Of a stretch of 64,000 nt of DNA, positions 45,458-54,113 are shown in pieces (position 1 is the first letter of the stretch; each line of letters starts with the position of its first letter). The notes beneath the pieces were generated by a model. That model was not told the origin of the DNA. It did no database searches and saw nothing but the letters and a program-made list of their open reading frames with translations. Origin of the DNA: Planctomycetota bacterium (lineage in GTDB: Bacteria; Planctomycetota; Planctomycetia; Planctomycetales; Planctomycetaceae); NCBI GenBank assembly GCA_014584345.1, contig JACTNB010000024.1:124001-188000 (forward strand). Reading direction: 5' to 3'. Made by a program: the position numbers and the translations under genes.

Positions 45458-48400
45458 ATGGCAACGCGTTTCTCTCGATTCCTGTTGGGATGCTGCCTGC
45501 TGTTAATCGTTGACGAAACCTCTGCTCAGATCCCCGTACTGGATGTTCCCCCCGGTTTTCGAGCAACGCTGTTCGCGGGGGATGAACAGGCCTCGAACAT
45601 TCAATTTCTCACGACCAATGCCGCCGGAGAAATTGTGGTCTCCGGCCCCGGTTACATTCGCGTTCTTGTGGATTCCAACGGGGATGGACAAGCCGACCTG
45701 GTTCATCCCTACGCGGATAGTCCCGCTTCCGGGGCCCAGGGACTGTTCGTTGAAGGCCCGCACACGTACTGTATCGGTGATGCGGGACTGCTTAAGTACA
45801 GCGACAGGGATGGCGATGGCCGCGCGGATGGCCCACCCGAATTGATCCAGTCCTTGCGGGCAGGAGGAGAACACTTTACCCATTCCATCCGCCGCGGACC
45901 GGATGGCTGGTGGTATCTGATCGCGGGTAACGAGGCTGGCATCGGCACCACCAGCATTACGTCCGATCGCTCCCCCTTGACACAACCCCAGGCGGGAGTG
46001 CTGGCGCGGCTCCCGCCCGACTTCTCCAGCCTGGAAGTCCTCGCCGATGGCTACCGCAATGCCTACGACTTCGCCTTCAACGCGGAAGGGGACCTGTTTA
46101 CCTACGACAGCGATGGCGAACGGGAAATTTCCCTGCCGATCTATCGGCCAACGCGGGTGTTTCACACCGTAACCGGGATGAATCACGGCTGGGTTTCGCG
46201 GAGTTGGAAGAAACCGAATTATTTTCCGGAGATGAGTCCTGCCATCGTGGAACTTGGGCGTGGCTCGCCCACCGGGGTGGTGGTGTATCGGCATCATCGA
46301 TTTCCGCCCGAGTTCCGTAACACGCTGTTCGTGCTCGACTGGACGTACGGCCGGATCATGGCAATCAAGCTGAAGCGCCAAGGGGCCTCCTGGCTGGCCC
46401 AGGCGAAGCAATTCGCGCGGGGAGTGGGAGAGTACGGATTTGCTCCGACAGCCGCAGCGGTTGGGCCAGATGGGGCCTTGTATGTTTCGGTGGGCGGACG
46501 TGGCACCCAGGGAGGCGTGTTTCGCATCGCATACGAAGCCGACACTTCGGAACCCGGCTCCCCGTGGTCCGATCCCCGCAGCCCGCTCAAGGGGGATCTC
46601 GCCGATGTGCTCAATGCGCCACAGCCATTGGCGGCCTGGTCACGGGCCCGATGGGTTCCCTGGGCCAGACAGTTGGGGGAAGAAGCCTTTCTGGTGGCCG
46701 CCTTGGATTCCAGCCGTTCCACCGCCGCGCGGATTCGCGCGATTGAAATTCTGGTGGAACTGTTCCAGGGACCGGATATCGACTTCTTGCGGGCCATGGA
46801 AGCCGAGCCCGATCGCGAACTTCGGGCTCGGACCATTTGGGCCTATGGTCGTAGCGTGCAGGGAAATCCCGATCGTCAGGTCTTGCGGCAGGCCTTGCAG
46901 GATACCAGCCCCGTGGTGGTGCGTCAGGCTCTGGAAGTGCTGCTGGGCTGCGACGCCGCGCATCTCGAAGGATTGGAGGAAGCGGTTGCCTGGTCGCTGG
47001 GGTCGGAAGATCACGTGGTCCGTCAACTGGCGGTGAAAGTGGCCAGCCGGATGACGAACGAAAGTTTTCGGCAGATTGGGGAAGTCGCCCGCAAGACGGG
47101 ATGGTCCGAGGCGCTGCAGATGGCGCGGGCGTTTGTGGATCGAGGGTACGTCTCGCATGCCTACGCCTGGCGCGATATCGGACTGGCAGCCATCCAACGA
47201 CACGACGAACCCGAAGTCCTGCTGACTGCCACGCTGCTGATTCAACATGCCCTGGGAGGTTTCGGAGACAGCCCCGTGCATGCCCCGGTTTTCGATGGGT
47301 ATCTGGCCCGCTTGCCACTCCCAGCCGAGCAGGAAAGCCTGCAGGTCCTGGCCGAGGAACTGGAAAAACTCTACCCCACGGGAGAGGCGATTCTCGACTG
47401 GGAACTCGCGCGGCTCATCGCGATGATTTCCCCCACCCGTCCGAAGTTGCTGGAGCAATTGCTCGCGCGGATTCAGCCGGAATCCAACCCCATCGACGAT
47501 CTGCATCACCTGATCTGCCTGGCTTGCCTGCCCGTGGAACGGACAGCGGCCCAATCCGAACGCATCGCCCAGGCCCTGCTGAATCTGTTTCCCAAACTCG
47601 AGTCCTCCCAGGCAACCATCGATCGCAACTGGGAACCGCGGGTCTCCGAAATGTACCAGAAACTGGTCGAATACGACCCCACCCTGCCTGGGCGACTGGT
47701 CGATCACGAACTGTTTGGCCAAGCCGATCATGTGCTGTTCGTGCGCCCCCTGCAGGGGGAAATCCGCCAGCGGGCAGTGCAGCGATTCCTCGCCCGCGTG
47801 GAGCAAGGTCAACTGGAGCTGACCCCTGCCCTGGTGTCGATGCTGGCAGGCCAGACGGACGACCAGAGCCTGCTGCTGGCACGTGGCTGCCTGGCCGACG
47901 AAGTGCTGGCCCCCACGGCGCTGCTGGTTCTGGCGGAAGCAAACCGTCCGGAAGATCGGGAAGCCTTGCAGGCAGGCTTGCTTTCGCCCCACTGGGAAGT
48001 GGTGACCGCCTGTCTGAAGACACAACGCACCTGGGAACCTGCCACTCCCGAATTGCTGGGACAACTCGTGCTGCTGCTGGAACGACTGGCACGCGAGCAG
48101 GAACTCGCCTCGCTCGGCGACGATACCCTGGTGGAAGTTCGCCGCCGCGCCGAAGCGTTCCCAGAAAAACAGCCCCTGCCTCCCTCGGCTTCCTACAAGC
48201 TGTCGAAGACCGCGGAAGAACGCCGCTTGATTGCCACCGCCTGGCAAGACTGGTACGCCGCAAACTTCCCGTATGTCCCACTAGGCCGGGCGAACGGTTC
48301 GGAGAACAGCCCCTGGAGCGAATGGGAAGCCCGATTTGCCGAGGTCGACTGGTCCGCCGGAGATGCCGCGCGGGGCGCAATCAGTTTTCAACGACGCCAG

Positions 48401-48766
48401 TGTGCCCAATGTCATCAGGGACGCAGCACCGTGGGACCCAGCCTGGAAGGGATTGCCGGGCGATTCTCACCCCGCGATCTGATGATTGCCATCGTGGATC
48501 CGAATCGCGATGTCTCTCCCCGTTACCGCACCACCATGCTCGTCACCCATACAGGCAAGACACACACCGGCATCATTATTTATGAATCCAGCGATGGCTT
48601 GCTGCTGCGGGACAGCACGCATCGCACGCTACGGATCGAATCGGGCGATATCGATCTCCGCCGGCAGTTATCCACCTCGCTGATGCCAGAAAATCTGCTC
48701 AAGGAGGCCAGCCTTGAAGAAGTCGCCGACCTGTTCGCCTACCTGAAATCCCTCGGTGGCCAATAA
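45458..48766 (+). CDS. PVC-type haem-binding dehydrogenase: propeller, HEAT-like middle and cytochrome c end
   Basis: 1102 residues from ATG 45458, which yields a signal peptide (FLLGCCLLLIVDETSA); other in-frame starts at 45398 and 45428 lie upstream. Residues 20-380 form a six-bladed propeller of the membrane-bound dehydrogenase type (PPGFRATLFAGDEQASNIQF, DSNGDGQAD, DRDGDGRAD, YRNAYDFAFNAEGDLF, FRNTLFVLDW). A long helical HEAT-like part follows (RAIEILVELF, VVRQALEVLLGC). The C-terminus has one CxxCH (CAQCH, Cys982) in QRRQCAQCHQGRSTVGPSL, with LEEVADLFAYLKSLGG at the very end. These exported planctomycete proteins oxidise sugars or alcohols and pass electrons to c-haem; the exact substrate is not known. 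Single gene. Confidence 0.87.
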   Translation: MATRFSRFLLGCCLLLIVDETSAQIPVLDVPPGFRATLFAGDEQASNIQFLTTNAAGEIVVSGPGYIRVLVDSNGDGQADLVHPYADSPASGAQGLFVEGPHTYCIGDAGLLKYSDRDGDGRADGPPELIQSLRAGGEHFTHSIRRGPDGWWYLIAGNEAGIGTTSITSDRSPLTQPQAGVLARLPPDFSSLEVLADGYRNAYDFAFNAEGDLFTYDSDGEREISLPIYRPTRVFHTVTGMNHGWVSRSWKKPNYFPEMSPAIVELGRGSPTGVVVYRHHRFPPEFRNTLFVLDWTYGRIMAIKLKRQGASWLAQAKQFARGVGEYGFAPTAAAVGPDGALYVSVGGRGTQGGVFRIAYEADTSEPGSPWSDPRSPLKGDLADVLNAPQPLAAWSRARWVPWARQLGEEAFLVAALDSSRSTAARIRAIEILVELFQGPDIDFLRAMEAEPDRELRARTIWAYGRSVQGNPDRQVLRQALQDTSPVVVRQALEVLLGCDAAHLEGLEEAVAWSLGSEDHVVRQLAVKVASRMTNESFRQIGEVARKTGWSEALQMARAFVDRGYVSHAYAWRDIGLAAIQRHDEPEVLLTATLLIQHALGGFGDSPVHAPVFDGYLARLPLPAEQESLQVLAEELEKLYPTGEAILDWELARLIAMISPTRPKLLEQLLARIQPESNPIDDLHHLICLACLPVERTAAQSERIAQALLNLFPKLESSQATIDRNWEPRVSEMYQKLVEYDPTLPGRLVDHELFGQADHVLFVRPLQGEIRQRAVQRFLARVEQGQLELTPALVSMLAGQTDDQSLLLARGCLADEVLAPTALLVLAEANRPEDREALQAGLLSPHWEVVTACLKTQRTWEPATPELLGQLVLLLERLAREQELASLGDDTLVEVRRRAEAFPEKQPLPPSASYKLSKTAEERRLIATAWQDWYAANFPYVPLGRANGSENSPWSEWEARFAEVDWSAGDAARGAISFQRRQCAQCHQGRSTVGPSLEGIAGRFSPRDLMIAIVDPNRDVSPRYRTTMLVTHTGKTHTGIIIYESSDGLLLRDSTHRTLRIESGDIDLRRQLSTSLMPENLLKEASLEEVADLFAYLKSLGGQ

Positions 48767-48837
48767 TATCCGGTTCCTCGCGTTTGCGGCACATACGCGC
48801 ACTCGCCGCGTGGCGGATCCACTTGCGTCGAGGTCTC

Positions 48838-49869
48838 TCAGCGCGTGCGTGTCGCTTCCTCCCCCCATTGCGCGGTGACCCGCTGCTGATGCGCCTGGTA
48901 ACTTTTGAGTGTGACCTGCATCAGTTCTTGCGATTGCGAGGGCTGAAGCCCGGGCATTTTGACCAGTTGCTGCTGCATCCAACCGGGATGGCGGGCCATG
49001 GTCAGCGACATGGTATGCATGAACAGACTGATCTCCTGAAAGTTGCGGTCGGCAATATAATTACTGACGGGAGAGATCAGTTTGGCGGTCGCTTCCACGG
49101 CGGCATTTGGAAACGCGATGAAGGCATCGGCATGATGCCGGACAAAACAGACGCCATCCGGCTGCTTTTCGAATTTGGCATGCAGGCACAGCACGCCCGA
49201 GGCCGCGATCGGCTTTCTGAGAAACGGACTTTTGAACTCCCCTTCGCAATAGAGGACGTTGCAATCGCGACTGCGGCGCAGGTAGTAAATATCGCTGACG
49301 GTTCCGTCCGGATTATCCATGCGATACTGAAAGGTCCGCACGCGCTGCAAGTTGATGGCCGAGATTCCCAGGGAATGCCACAGGCTGACGACCACGTCCG
49401 GATTGCCCATGAAGTAATCGTAAGTATCGGGATCGACTTCGAACCGGACTTCGGGAACCCGGCGATACAAACTCATCCCCTCGAGCACGCGCCGGGCCGA
49501 TTCACGCCCGGACGAAGTGAGCTGCAAGTCATCCAGGGTCTTCATGGCCTGGTCGCGCAAAACCCGATCCGAAGATCCCCCTGCCACCACGCGGAAGTTA
49601 GGCAGCAGTTGCTGTATTTCCCGATCGCGATCAACATCCTGCCGGAGATCGCGCGTGTTGGGGTCATCAAAGGTTTGCAGGCGATTCAAGCTGCCACGCA
49701 CCTGATCCGTCAGTTCGGGCGACCTGCCAGAGTGCTCCTGGGCCGGCAACTGTGCACAACACCACAGCAAAGCCAATACCATTTGCATGGACAATCGCGA
49801 GGTAATTCCCCCCGCGAATCGCCACGACGAATTCCTGTTCGACGCCGCAACGTGTCGTTGGTCATTCAC
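48838..49869 (-). CDS. Exported hypothetical protein (343 aa)
   Basis: I chose GTG 49869 because GGGGA lies six bases upstream and a signal peptide follows (LSMQMVLALLWCCAQLPAQ); the frame is open to 50151. The product is helical with short beta segments: VPEVRFEVDPDTYDYFMGNPDVVVSLW, FQYRMDNPDGTVSDIYYL and CNVLYCEGEFKSPF. Late helices (LISPVSNYIADRNFQEISLFM) end in a Gln-rich region. This looks like a planctomycete-specific periplasmic family; I know no name or function. Convergent with the cytochrome gene at 48766. Confidence 0.66.
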   Translation of the reverse strand: MNDQRHVAASNRNSSWRFAGGITSRLSMQMVLALLWCCAQLPAQEHSGRSPELTDQVRGSLNRLQTFDDPNTRDLRQDVDRDREIQQLLPNFRVVAGGSSDRVLRDQAMKTLDDLQLTSSGRESARRVLEGMSLYRRVPEVRFEVDPDTYDYFMGNPDVVVSLWHSLGISAINLQRVRTFQYRMDNPDGTVSDIYYLRRSRDCNVLYCEGEFKSPFLRKPIAASGVLCLHAKFEKQPDGVCFVRHHADAFIAFPNAAVEATAKLISPVSNYIADRNFQEISLFMHTMSLTMARHPGWMQQQLVKMPGLQPSQSQELMQVTLKSYQAHQQRVTAQWGEEATRTR

Positions 49870-50244
49870 GTTGTTTCCCCGCGCGCACCGTGTCCCCAAA
49901 GCATCTGGAACCGCTTGTCCCCCCGGAAAAGCTGCCTGGTTCCGAATCTTATCATCGGCAATTCCCGACGGGCGGGAATAATCGTTTTTATCGGCCCTGT
50001 CCGGCTTGCCGAAATTGCATTTATGAATTCCCGGCTCAAGCCCGGCCCATTCCCTGGCAGACAAGCCGCCAGGGGCACACGGCGGAATACGCGGCGTGGC
50101 AACTCGTAAACACCCGTCCGACGTTGAGTTCACTTGAGTGGAGTTCAGCACAAAGTCAGCGGCTGAAATCCGTCCGCTCTTTCACGATCGCGACCAGTTT
50201 GTCGACGTCAACAATCAGCTGTATGATCGGGTGGAAACTCCAGA
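49870..50244. other. Intergenic region, 375 bases
   Basis: Upstream of the 343-aa gene. No feature beyond its ribosome binding site. The open frame continuing to 50151 has unnatural composition. Confidence 0.4.
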
Positions 50245-50907
50245 TTAGAAGACGCCACCACCACCGAAGCCGCCGCCACCGAAGCCACCACCACCGAAGC
50301 CGTTATTGTTGAAGTTGTTGTTGTTGAAGCCCCCGCCGCCGATATGCTGGAACCAGACCCGCTGGGCTTCAATCGAGTTGTAACCGGGACCGTATGCCGT
50401 CGAGACTACCGTCCGCTGATCGCCATCGGGATTCCCCATGTCGGTCAGAATCTGGGCAATCAGGTTGCGACGATAGGCATCCAGTTCGGGATCGGAATTG
50501 TTTTCCGTACGCTCGACGATCACGGGAAACGGCGCGCTACGCATGCGAGCGGCAATTTCCAGCACTTTATCCTTCCCGTCGGACGTCAGTTCCGCGGTAT
50601 TCAGGACGAAATCGTGGTCGTACAGAATGAAATCGACCGCCTCGGCGTTGGTTTCCATCGCCTGATAATGCGCGCGATTCACGACCCCCAGCGGAAGTTG
50701 CTCCGGGATGGCGTGACTCCGCCAACGGCCTGCTACGCGGGCACGCCAGGAGGACCATGCTCCCCCGAGGCCTCCTCCCCAGGAAGAAACACTCCCCGAG
50801 GGATCACAGCTATCGCAGGCTGTTCCACAATAACTGGCACATCCAGACAGCAGCCCCAGCGCAAGCAAGGCGATCGACTGCATCGGTTTCCATTTCCTGC
50901 GGGTCAT
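50245..50907 (-). CDS. Lipoprotein with CpaD/OmpA-like middle and Gly-Phe repeat tail
   Basis: 220 residues from ATG 50907 (GGGGGGAG five bases upstream). LLALGLLSGC is a lipobox, so the protein is a lipoprotein; cysteines follow (ASYCGTACDSCD). Residues near 90-170 (NAEAVDFILYDHDFVLNTAEL, LEIAARMRSAPFPVIVERTENN, YRRNLIAQILTDMG) look like the CpaD/OmpA-type peptidoglycan- or pilus-associated fold. The tail is GFGGG and NNNF low-complexity repeats, encoded by near-identical 15-base units (50249-50340). It follows the CpaC-like secretin on the same strand after 307 bases, supporting a pilus or secretion-channel role (inference). Confidence 0.7.
   Translation of the reverse strand: MTRRKWKPMQSIALLALGLLSGCASYCGTACDSCDPSGSVSSWGGGLGGAWSSWRARVAGRWRSHAIPEQLPLGVVNRAHYQAMETNAEAVDFILYDHDFVLNTAELTSDGKDKVLEIAARMRSAPFPVIVERTENNSDPELDAYRRNLIAQILTDMGNPDGDQRTVVSTAYGPGYNSIEAQRVWFQHIGGGGFNNNNFNNNGFGGGGFGGGGFGGGGVF
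50249..50340. repeat. Codon repeat encoding GGGF/NNNF tail
   Basis: Tandem Gly-Gly-Gly-Phe and Asn codons within the lipoprotein gene, about three GFGGG units and two Asn units. Such runs change copy number by slippage. Confidence 0.6.
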
Positions 50908-51214
50908 CTTCACTCCCCCCGAGAATCCATTCATGGTCGGTGACGGATGCCACCGCGGACTGACCTTAAATGCCGCCCGTCAACTTGAAAATCGTATGTT
51001 CGCTTCTGGTATTGCCAATTGTCGTGATCTTATGAATGTATCGGTTCAATTCCCGGACAGGCATGACCTGGAAGTAAATCCCGAGAATCCGGACAGCCGA
51101 CAGGGCTCGACAAATTCCTTTAATTCATACCATCGAAACACTCGCTCCAATCGCTCCGACCGGAAGTTCCCGGCAGGTAGCCGTTCCCCCCCAACCCAGG
51201 ATCAATATCCTGGC
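50908..51214. other. Intergenic region, 307 bases
   Basis: Between the secretin and lipoprotein genes, both on the minus strand. No hairpin with a T-run seen, so read-through from the secretin gene is possible. Confidence 0.4.
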
Positions 51215-53254
51215 CTAGCGATACGATTGACCCGAATAGCCGGTCGGCATCACTGGGCGCGACTGCTGCGTCTGACCTCCCGGCTGCTGGAACAACTGCT
51301 GATTGTAATTCGGCACGGTGTTCGCTGGTCGAGAGGCCGTCGGTACTCCCCCGCGATACGAGTTCGCGGAAGGTTCCGGTGTCATGGGCGTGCCGGGTGA
51401 ACCCTGATAGGCTGGCGGTGCCTGCTGATATCCGGGCTGCATCGGCGGGTAGTTCATCGGGCCCTGCTGATAGGATGGGCTTGGTTGCATCATTCCCGGT
51501 TGCATCACCCCCGGTTGCATCACCCCCGGTTGCATCATACCAGGTTGCATCATACCAGGTTGCATGGGCATTTCGCCCGGCAGTATCTGTTGCGAATTCC
51601 CCCCATAGCGGCTGCTTTGTTCCGTCCAGGGAGACGGGGTGGGGAAGCCGTTGGGCTGATTCCCCTGCGGGATCGGTCCGTACTGAGGCGTTGCCGGAGA
51701 AGGATTATACACATTGAAGCCCACGGGATTGGGGTATCCCACTTTGTTCCCGTAGGGCGCCAATTGATACACTTCCAGATCGGGAGCACCTTCGGACATG
51801 GCATGGCGATACAGTTCGCGATCATTGGGATGCGTGACGTAATACCCGGGCATGGGCGGAACCTCATCCGGATCCATGGCTCGCACGATTTCCGGCGTTA
51901 CCAGGACCAGCAGTTCCATTTCGTCCTCGGTGGAACGCTTTGAATTGAACAGCAGGGGGCCGATCAACGGGATTTCGCCCAGCAGGGGTATGCGGGTGAT
52001 TTCCGTCGCGACCTGACGCGAGAGCAATCCACCCAGCACGATCGTCTGGCCTTCCCGCAATTCCACCGTTGTTTGCACTCGGCGGGAATTGAGTCCTGGA
52101 ATCCCTTGCACGGCGTTGTTGGAATCGAGCTGGGAAAATTCCGGGGCGATCTGCAGACGGATGAGATCCCCATCCACCACCGTGGGAACCACCACCATCG
52201 AGGTTCCGAATCCGCGAAAGGATGTCGTCGAGGCTTGCGCCCCGCCGACTCCCACAATCGTGGGGACGGCAAATTCACCCCCGGCAAGGAATTGTGCAGG
52301 ATACCCGCTCAAGGTCGTCAAGGAGGGACGCGAAAGAATCTTCGCGGTGCCGTTCGATGCCAGGGCGTTGATTAATACGGAGACATCGCCGTTTTCAAAA
52401 ATGCCGGTCAGGGTCGGCAGGCCTCCTGCCAGGGTGGAACTGATTAAATGACGTCCATCGGCAAACAATACGGCGAAATCGACGCCCATGCGTCGCAACT
52501 GCGAACGATTCAACTCCGCGATCGTCACGTGCAGCATGACCTGAAACTCACCGGGCACCTGCAGCATGTTCACGATAAAACCGGAATAGAGCCCCGTACC
52601 TTCCCGGGCGAACGGTTCCCGGTCGCCAGCGCGTCGGCCGCCTTGCCCTGCGTCCGAACCTGGGCCATACAAATCGCCGAATTCATCCAGAAATTCCCCC
52701 TCGACAATCTGCAGGATCCGGGCCGCTTCCGCGGGATCGCGGGCCTGCCCCTTGACGACCAGCTTTTCGTGCAGGGGAATCAGATACACCTTGCTATTGG
52801 GAAACAGGATCGCAATTTTCCGTTCCAGCTTCCCGTAATCGATGCGGCGCTGCTCCTCGATGTTAGGATCCCGAATCACCGTGATCTCGTATATGAGCGG
52901 ATTGTCATCCCCCTCGAACCACAGCGTTAATGTCGTCGATCCAATCGCCGTGCCGATAATCGCAAACTCGTCCTCTTCAAACGGAGCAATGTCGATAATC
53001 GAGGGATCCGCGATCGCCATGCGGCGAACCCGCGTGCGCGTCTTCACCAGTTGACTGCGGTTGTGGATGATCTCCAGCTTCTTCGTCACCTTGGGCATGC
53101 TGATGATGCGGGCATCCAACCGGGCCTGGGGTTCCGAACGCTGTGCCGGGATGATTTGTACCCCATTCATCTGCGCCCCCGCCTCCGAGGTCAGCAAGGC
53201 AACCAGACCCAACACAAGACTATAGATTACTGTGGAACGCATGTGTTTTCGCAT
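51215..53254 (-). CDS. CpaC/RcpA-like secretin with repeat-rich tail
   Basis: Outer-membrane channel of the type II/III secretion family, Tad-pilus subgroup. Start ATG 53254 (AAGG eight bases upstream; frame open to 53437); signal peptide YSLVLGLVALLTSEAGA. An N-terminal pilus-assembly domain (about 55-130; IADPSIIDIAPFEEDEFAIIG) is followed by a BON-like region (KVYLIPLHEKLVVKGQARD) and the secretin core at about 240-455 (VLINALASNGTAKILSRPSLTTL, GIPGLNSRRVQTTVELREGQ, RIPLLGEIPLIGPLL, MELLVLVTPEIV). The tail to residue 679 is Pro/Gln/Gly/Met-rich with tandem MQPGM/V units. Downstream CpaD/OmpA-like lipoprotein fits. Other Tad genes (cpaB, cpaE, cpaF, tadB, tadC) are absent here. Confidence 0.9.
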   Translation of the reverse strand: MRKHMRSTVIYSLVLGLVALLTSEAGAQMNGVQIIPAQRSEPQARLDARIISMPKVTKKLEIIHNRSQLVKTRTRVRRMAIADPSIIDIAPFEEDEFAIIGTAIGSTTLTLWFEGDDNPLIYEITVIRDPNIEEQRRIDYGKLERKIAILFPNSKVYLIPLHEKLVVKGQARDPAEAARILQIVEGEFLDEFGDLYGPGSDAGQGGRRAGDREPFAREGTGLYSGFIVNMLQVPGEFQVMLHVTIAELNRSQLRRMGVDFAVLFADGRHLISSTLAGGLPTLTGIFENGDVSVLINALASNGTAKILSRPSLTTLSGYPAQFLAGGEFAVPTIVGVGGAQASTTSFRGFGTSMVVVPTVVDGDLIRLQIAPEFSQLDSNNAVQGIPGLNSRRVQTTVELREGQTIVLGGLLSRQVATEITRIPLLGEIPLIGPLLFNSKRSTEDEMELLVLVTPEIVRAMDPDEVPPMPGYYVTHPNDRELYRHAMSEGAPDLEVYQLAPYGNKVGYPNPVGFNVYNPSPATPQYGPIPQGNQPNGFPTPSPWTEQSSRYGGNSQQILPGEMPMQPGMMQPGMMQPGVMQPGVMQPGMMQPSPSYQQGPMNYPPMQPGYQQAPPAYQGSPGTPMTPEPSANSYRGGVPTASRPANTVPNYNQQLFQQPGGQTQQSRPVMPTGYSGQSYR
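51483..51565. repeat. 15-bp tandem repeat encoding MQPGM/V
   Basis: About five and a half units of 15 bases (GGTTGCATCATACCA type) inside the secretin gene. Each unit encodes one pentapeptide, so gain or loss keeps the frame. Confidence 0.8.
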
Positions 53255-54113
53255 AGTTGCTGCCTTAATACTCCTCGATGATGTCCTCATCGAAGTTCCC
53301 TCCATCCATGGAGTGAAACTTTCAGAGACAACGTCCGATGCCGCGTTTGCCCGAGAGGGCTCCAGGCGAACACGCGTACGCACATAAAACCCTGTGGCAT
53401 CCGGATTCTGACTTGCCTCGATCGGTAAATCGTTCATGCTGACGTTCCGTTCTGCCGCTGTAATGCCGAATGCTGGAATCCAATTTGCCTCACTGAAACT
53501 TCCAACAACTTATTTCTGCCCCGTTTCAGCAACTTTTTCTAATCCACCAGGCCCGAAACAAGTAAAAAACTCGTGTGTGATTCAGCCGAAGTGTCACAAC
53601 ATGAACAGAATGTCCATAACAGGAACGCGGTTGCCCTACGGAACCTGATCATTGTATCGGTTATGACGATTCGCCGAGTTGAATCGAATGTAAGGAAAAC
53701 AACCTGGGAACCAGGGTAATGACTGACGCGATCAGCGATGCCGGAAGTCCTGCAGAGGGCGGCCTGTTGTCTCATCTTATTATATTGCAACGACATACTG
53801 CGCGTTGCCGCAGGCCGGCCAAGGCCTTGCACAACTTCCCCGCTTCGATCTTGCCTGCCGAGCGCGACCCTCTTTCCACGAATTTCAGTCGCACTGCCAT
53901 TTTCCCTGCTCCGCGCAAACTGCCAGGTTGATGCATACCTAGGCCCTCCGTCTCTGCACGTTCCGCAAGCGGAAATATGTAGGCTCCATTGAGGATTGAG
54001 GAGGGACGCACCATAATTCATCTTGATCACGAGGCTGTACGTATTGCACGCTTTTTTTTGCCAAGTTCTGATTTTTGGCCAAGCGGCACGGCTGTGTCCG
54101 ATGGATGCCCAAC
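53255..54113. other. Long divergent intergenic region, 859 bases
   Basis: The longest gene-free stretch. A 163-codon minus-strand frame (53539-54030) lacks a ribosome binding site and has unnatural composition; shorter plus-strand frames overlap it. I see no RNA gene. Confidence 0.4.

Noticed and set aside
46640..48247. 535-codon minus-strand frame opposite the PVC dehydrogenase
   Set aside because: Shadow frame; composition (Gln/Arg/Phe-rich, no motifs) and lack of a ribosome binding site.
51483..51565. Regular repeats considered as a CRISPR array
   Set aside because: Units are 15 bases, abut without spacers and encode a pentapeptide within the secretin gene.
53539..54030. 163-codon minus-strand frame in the longest gene-free region
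   Set aside because: No ribosome binding site, unnatural composition, and overlaps other equally long chance frames.
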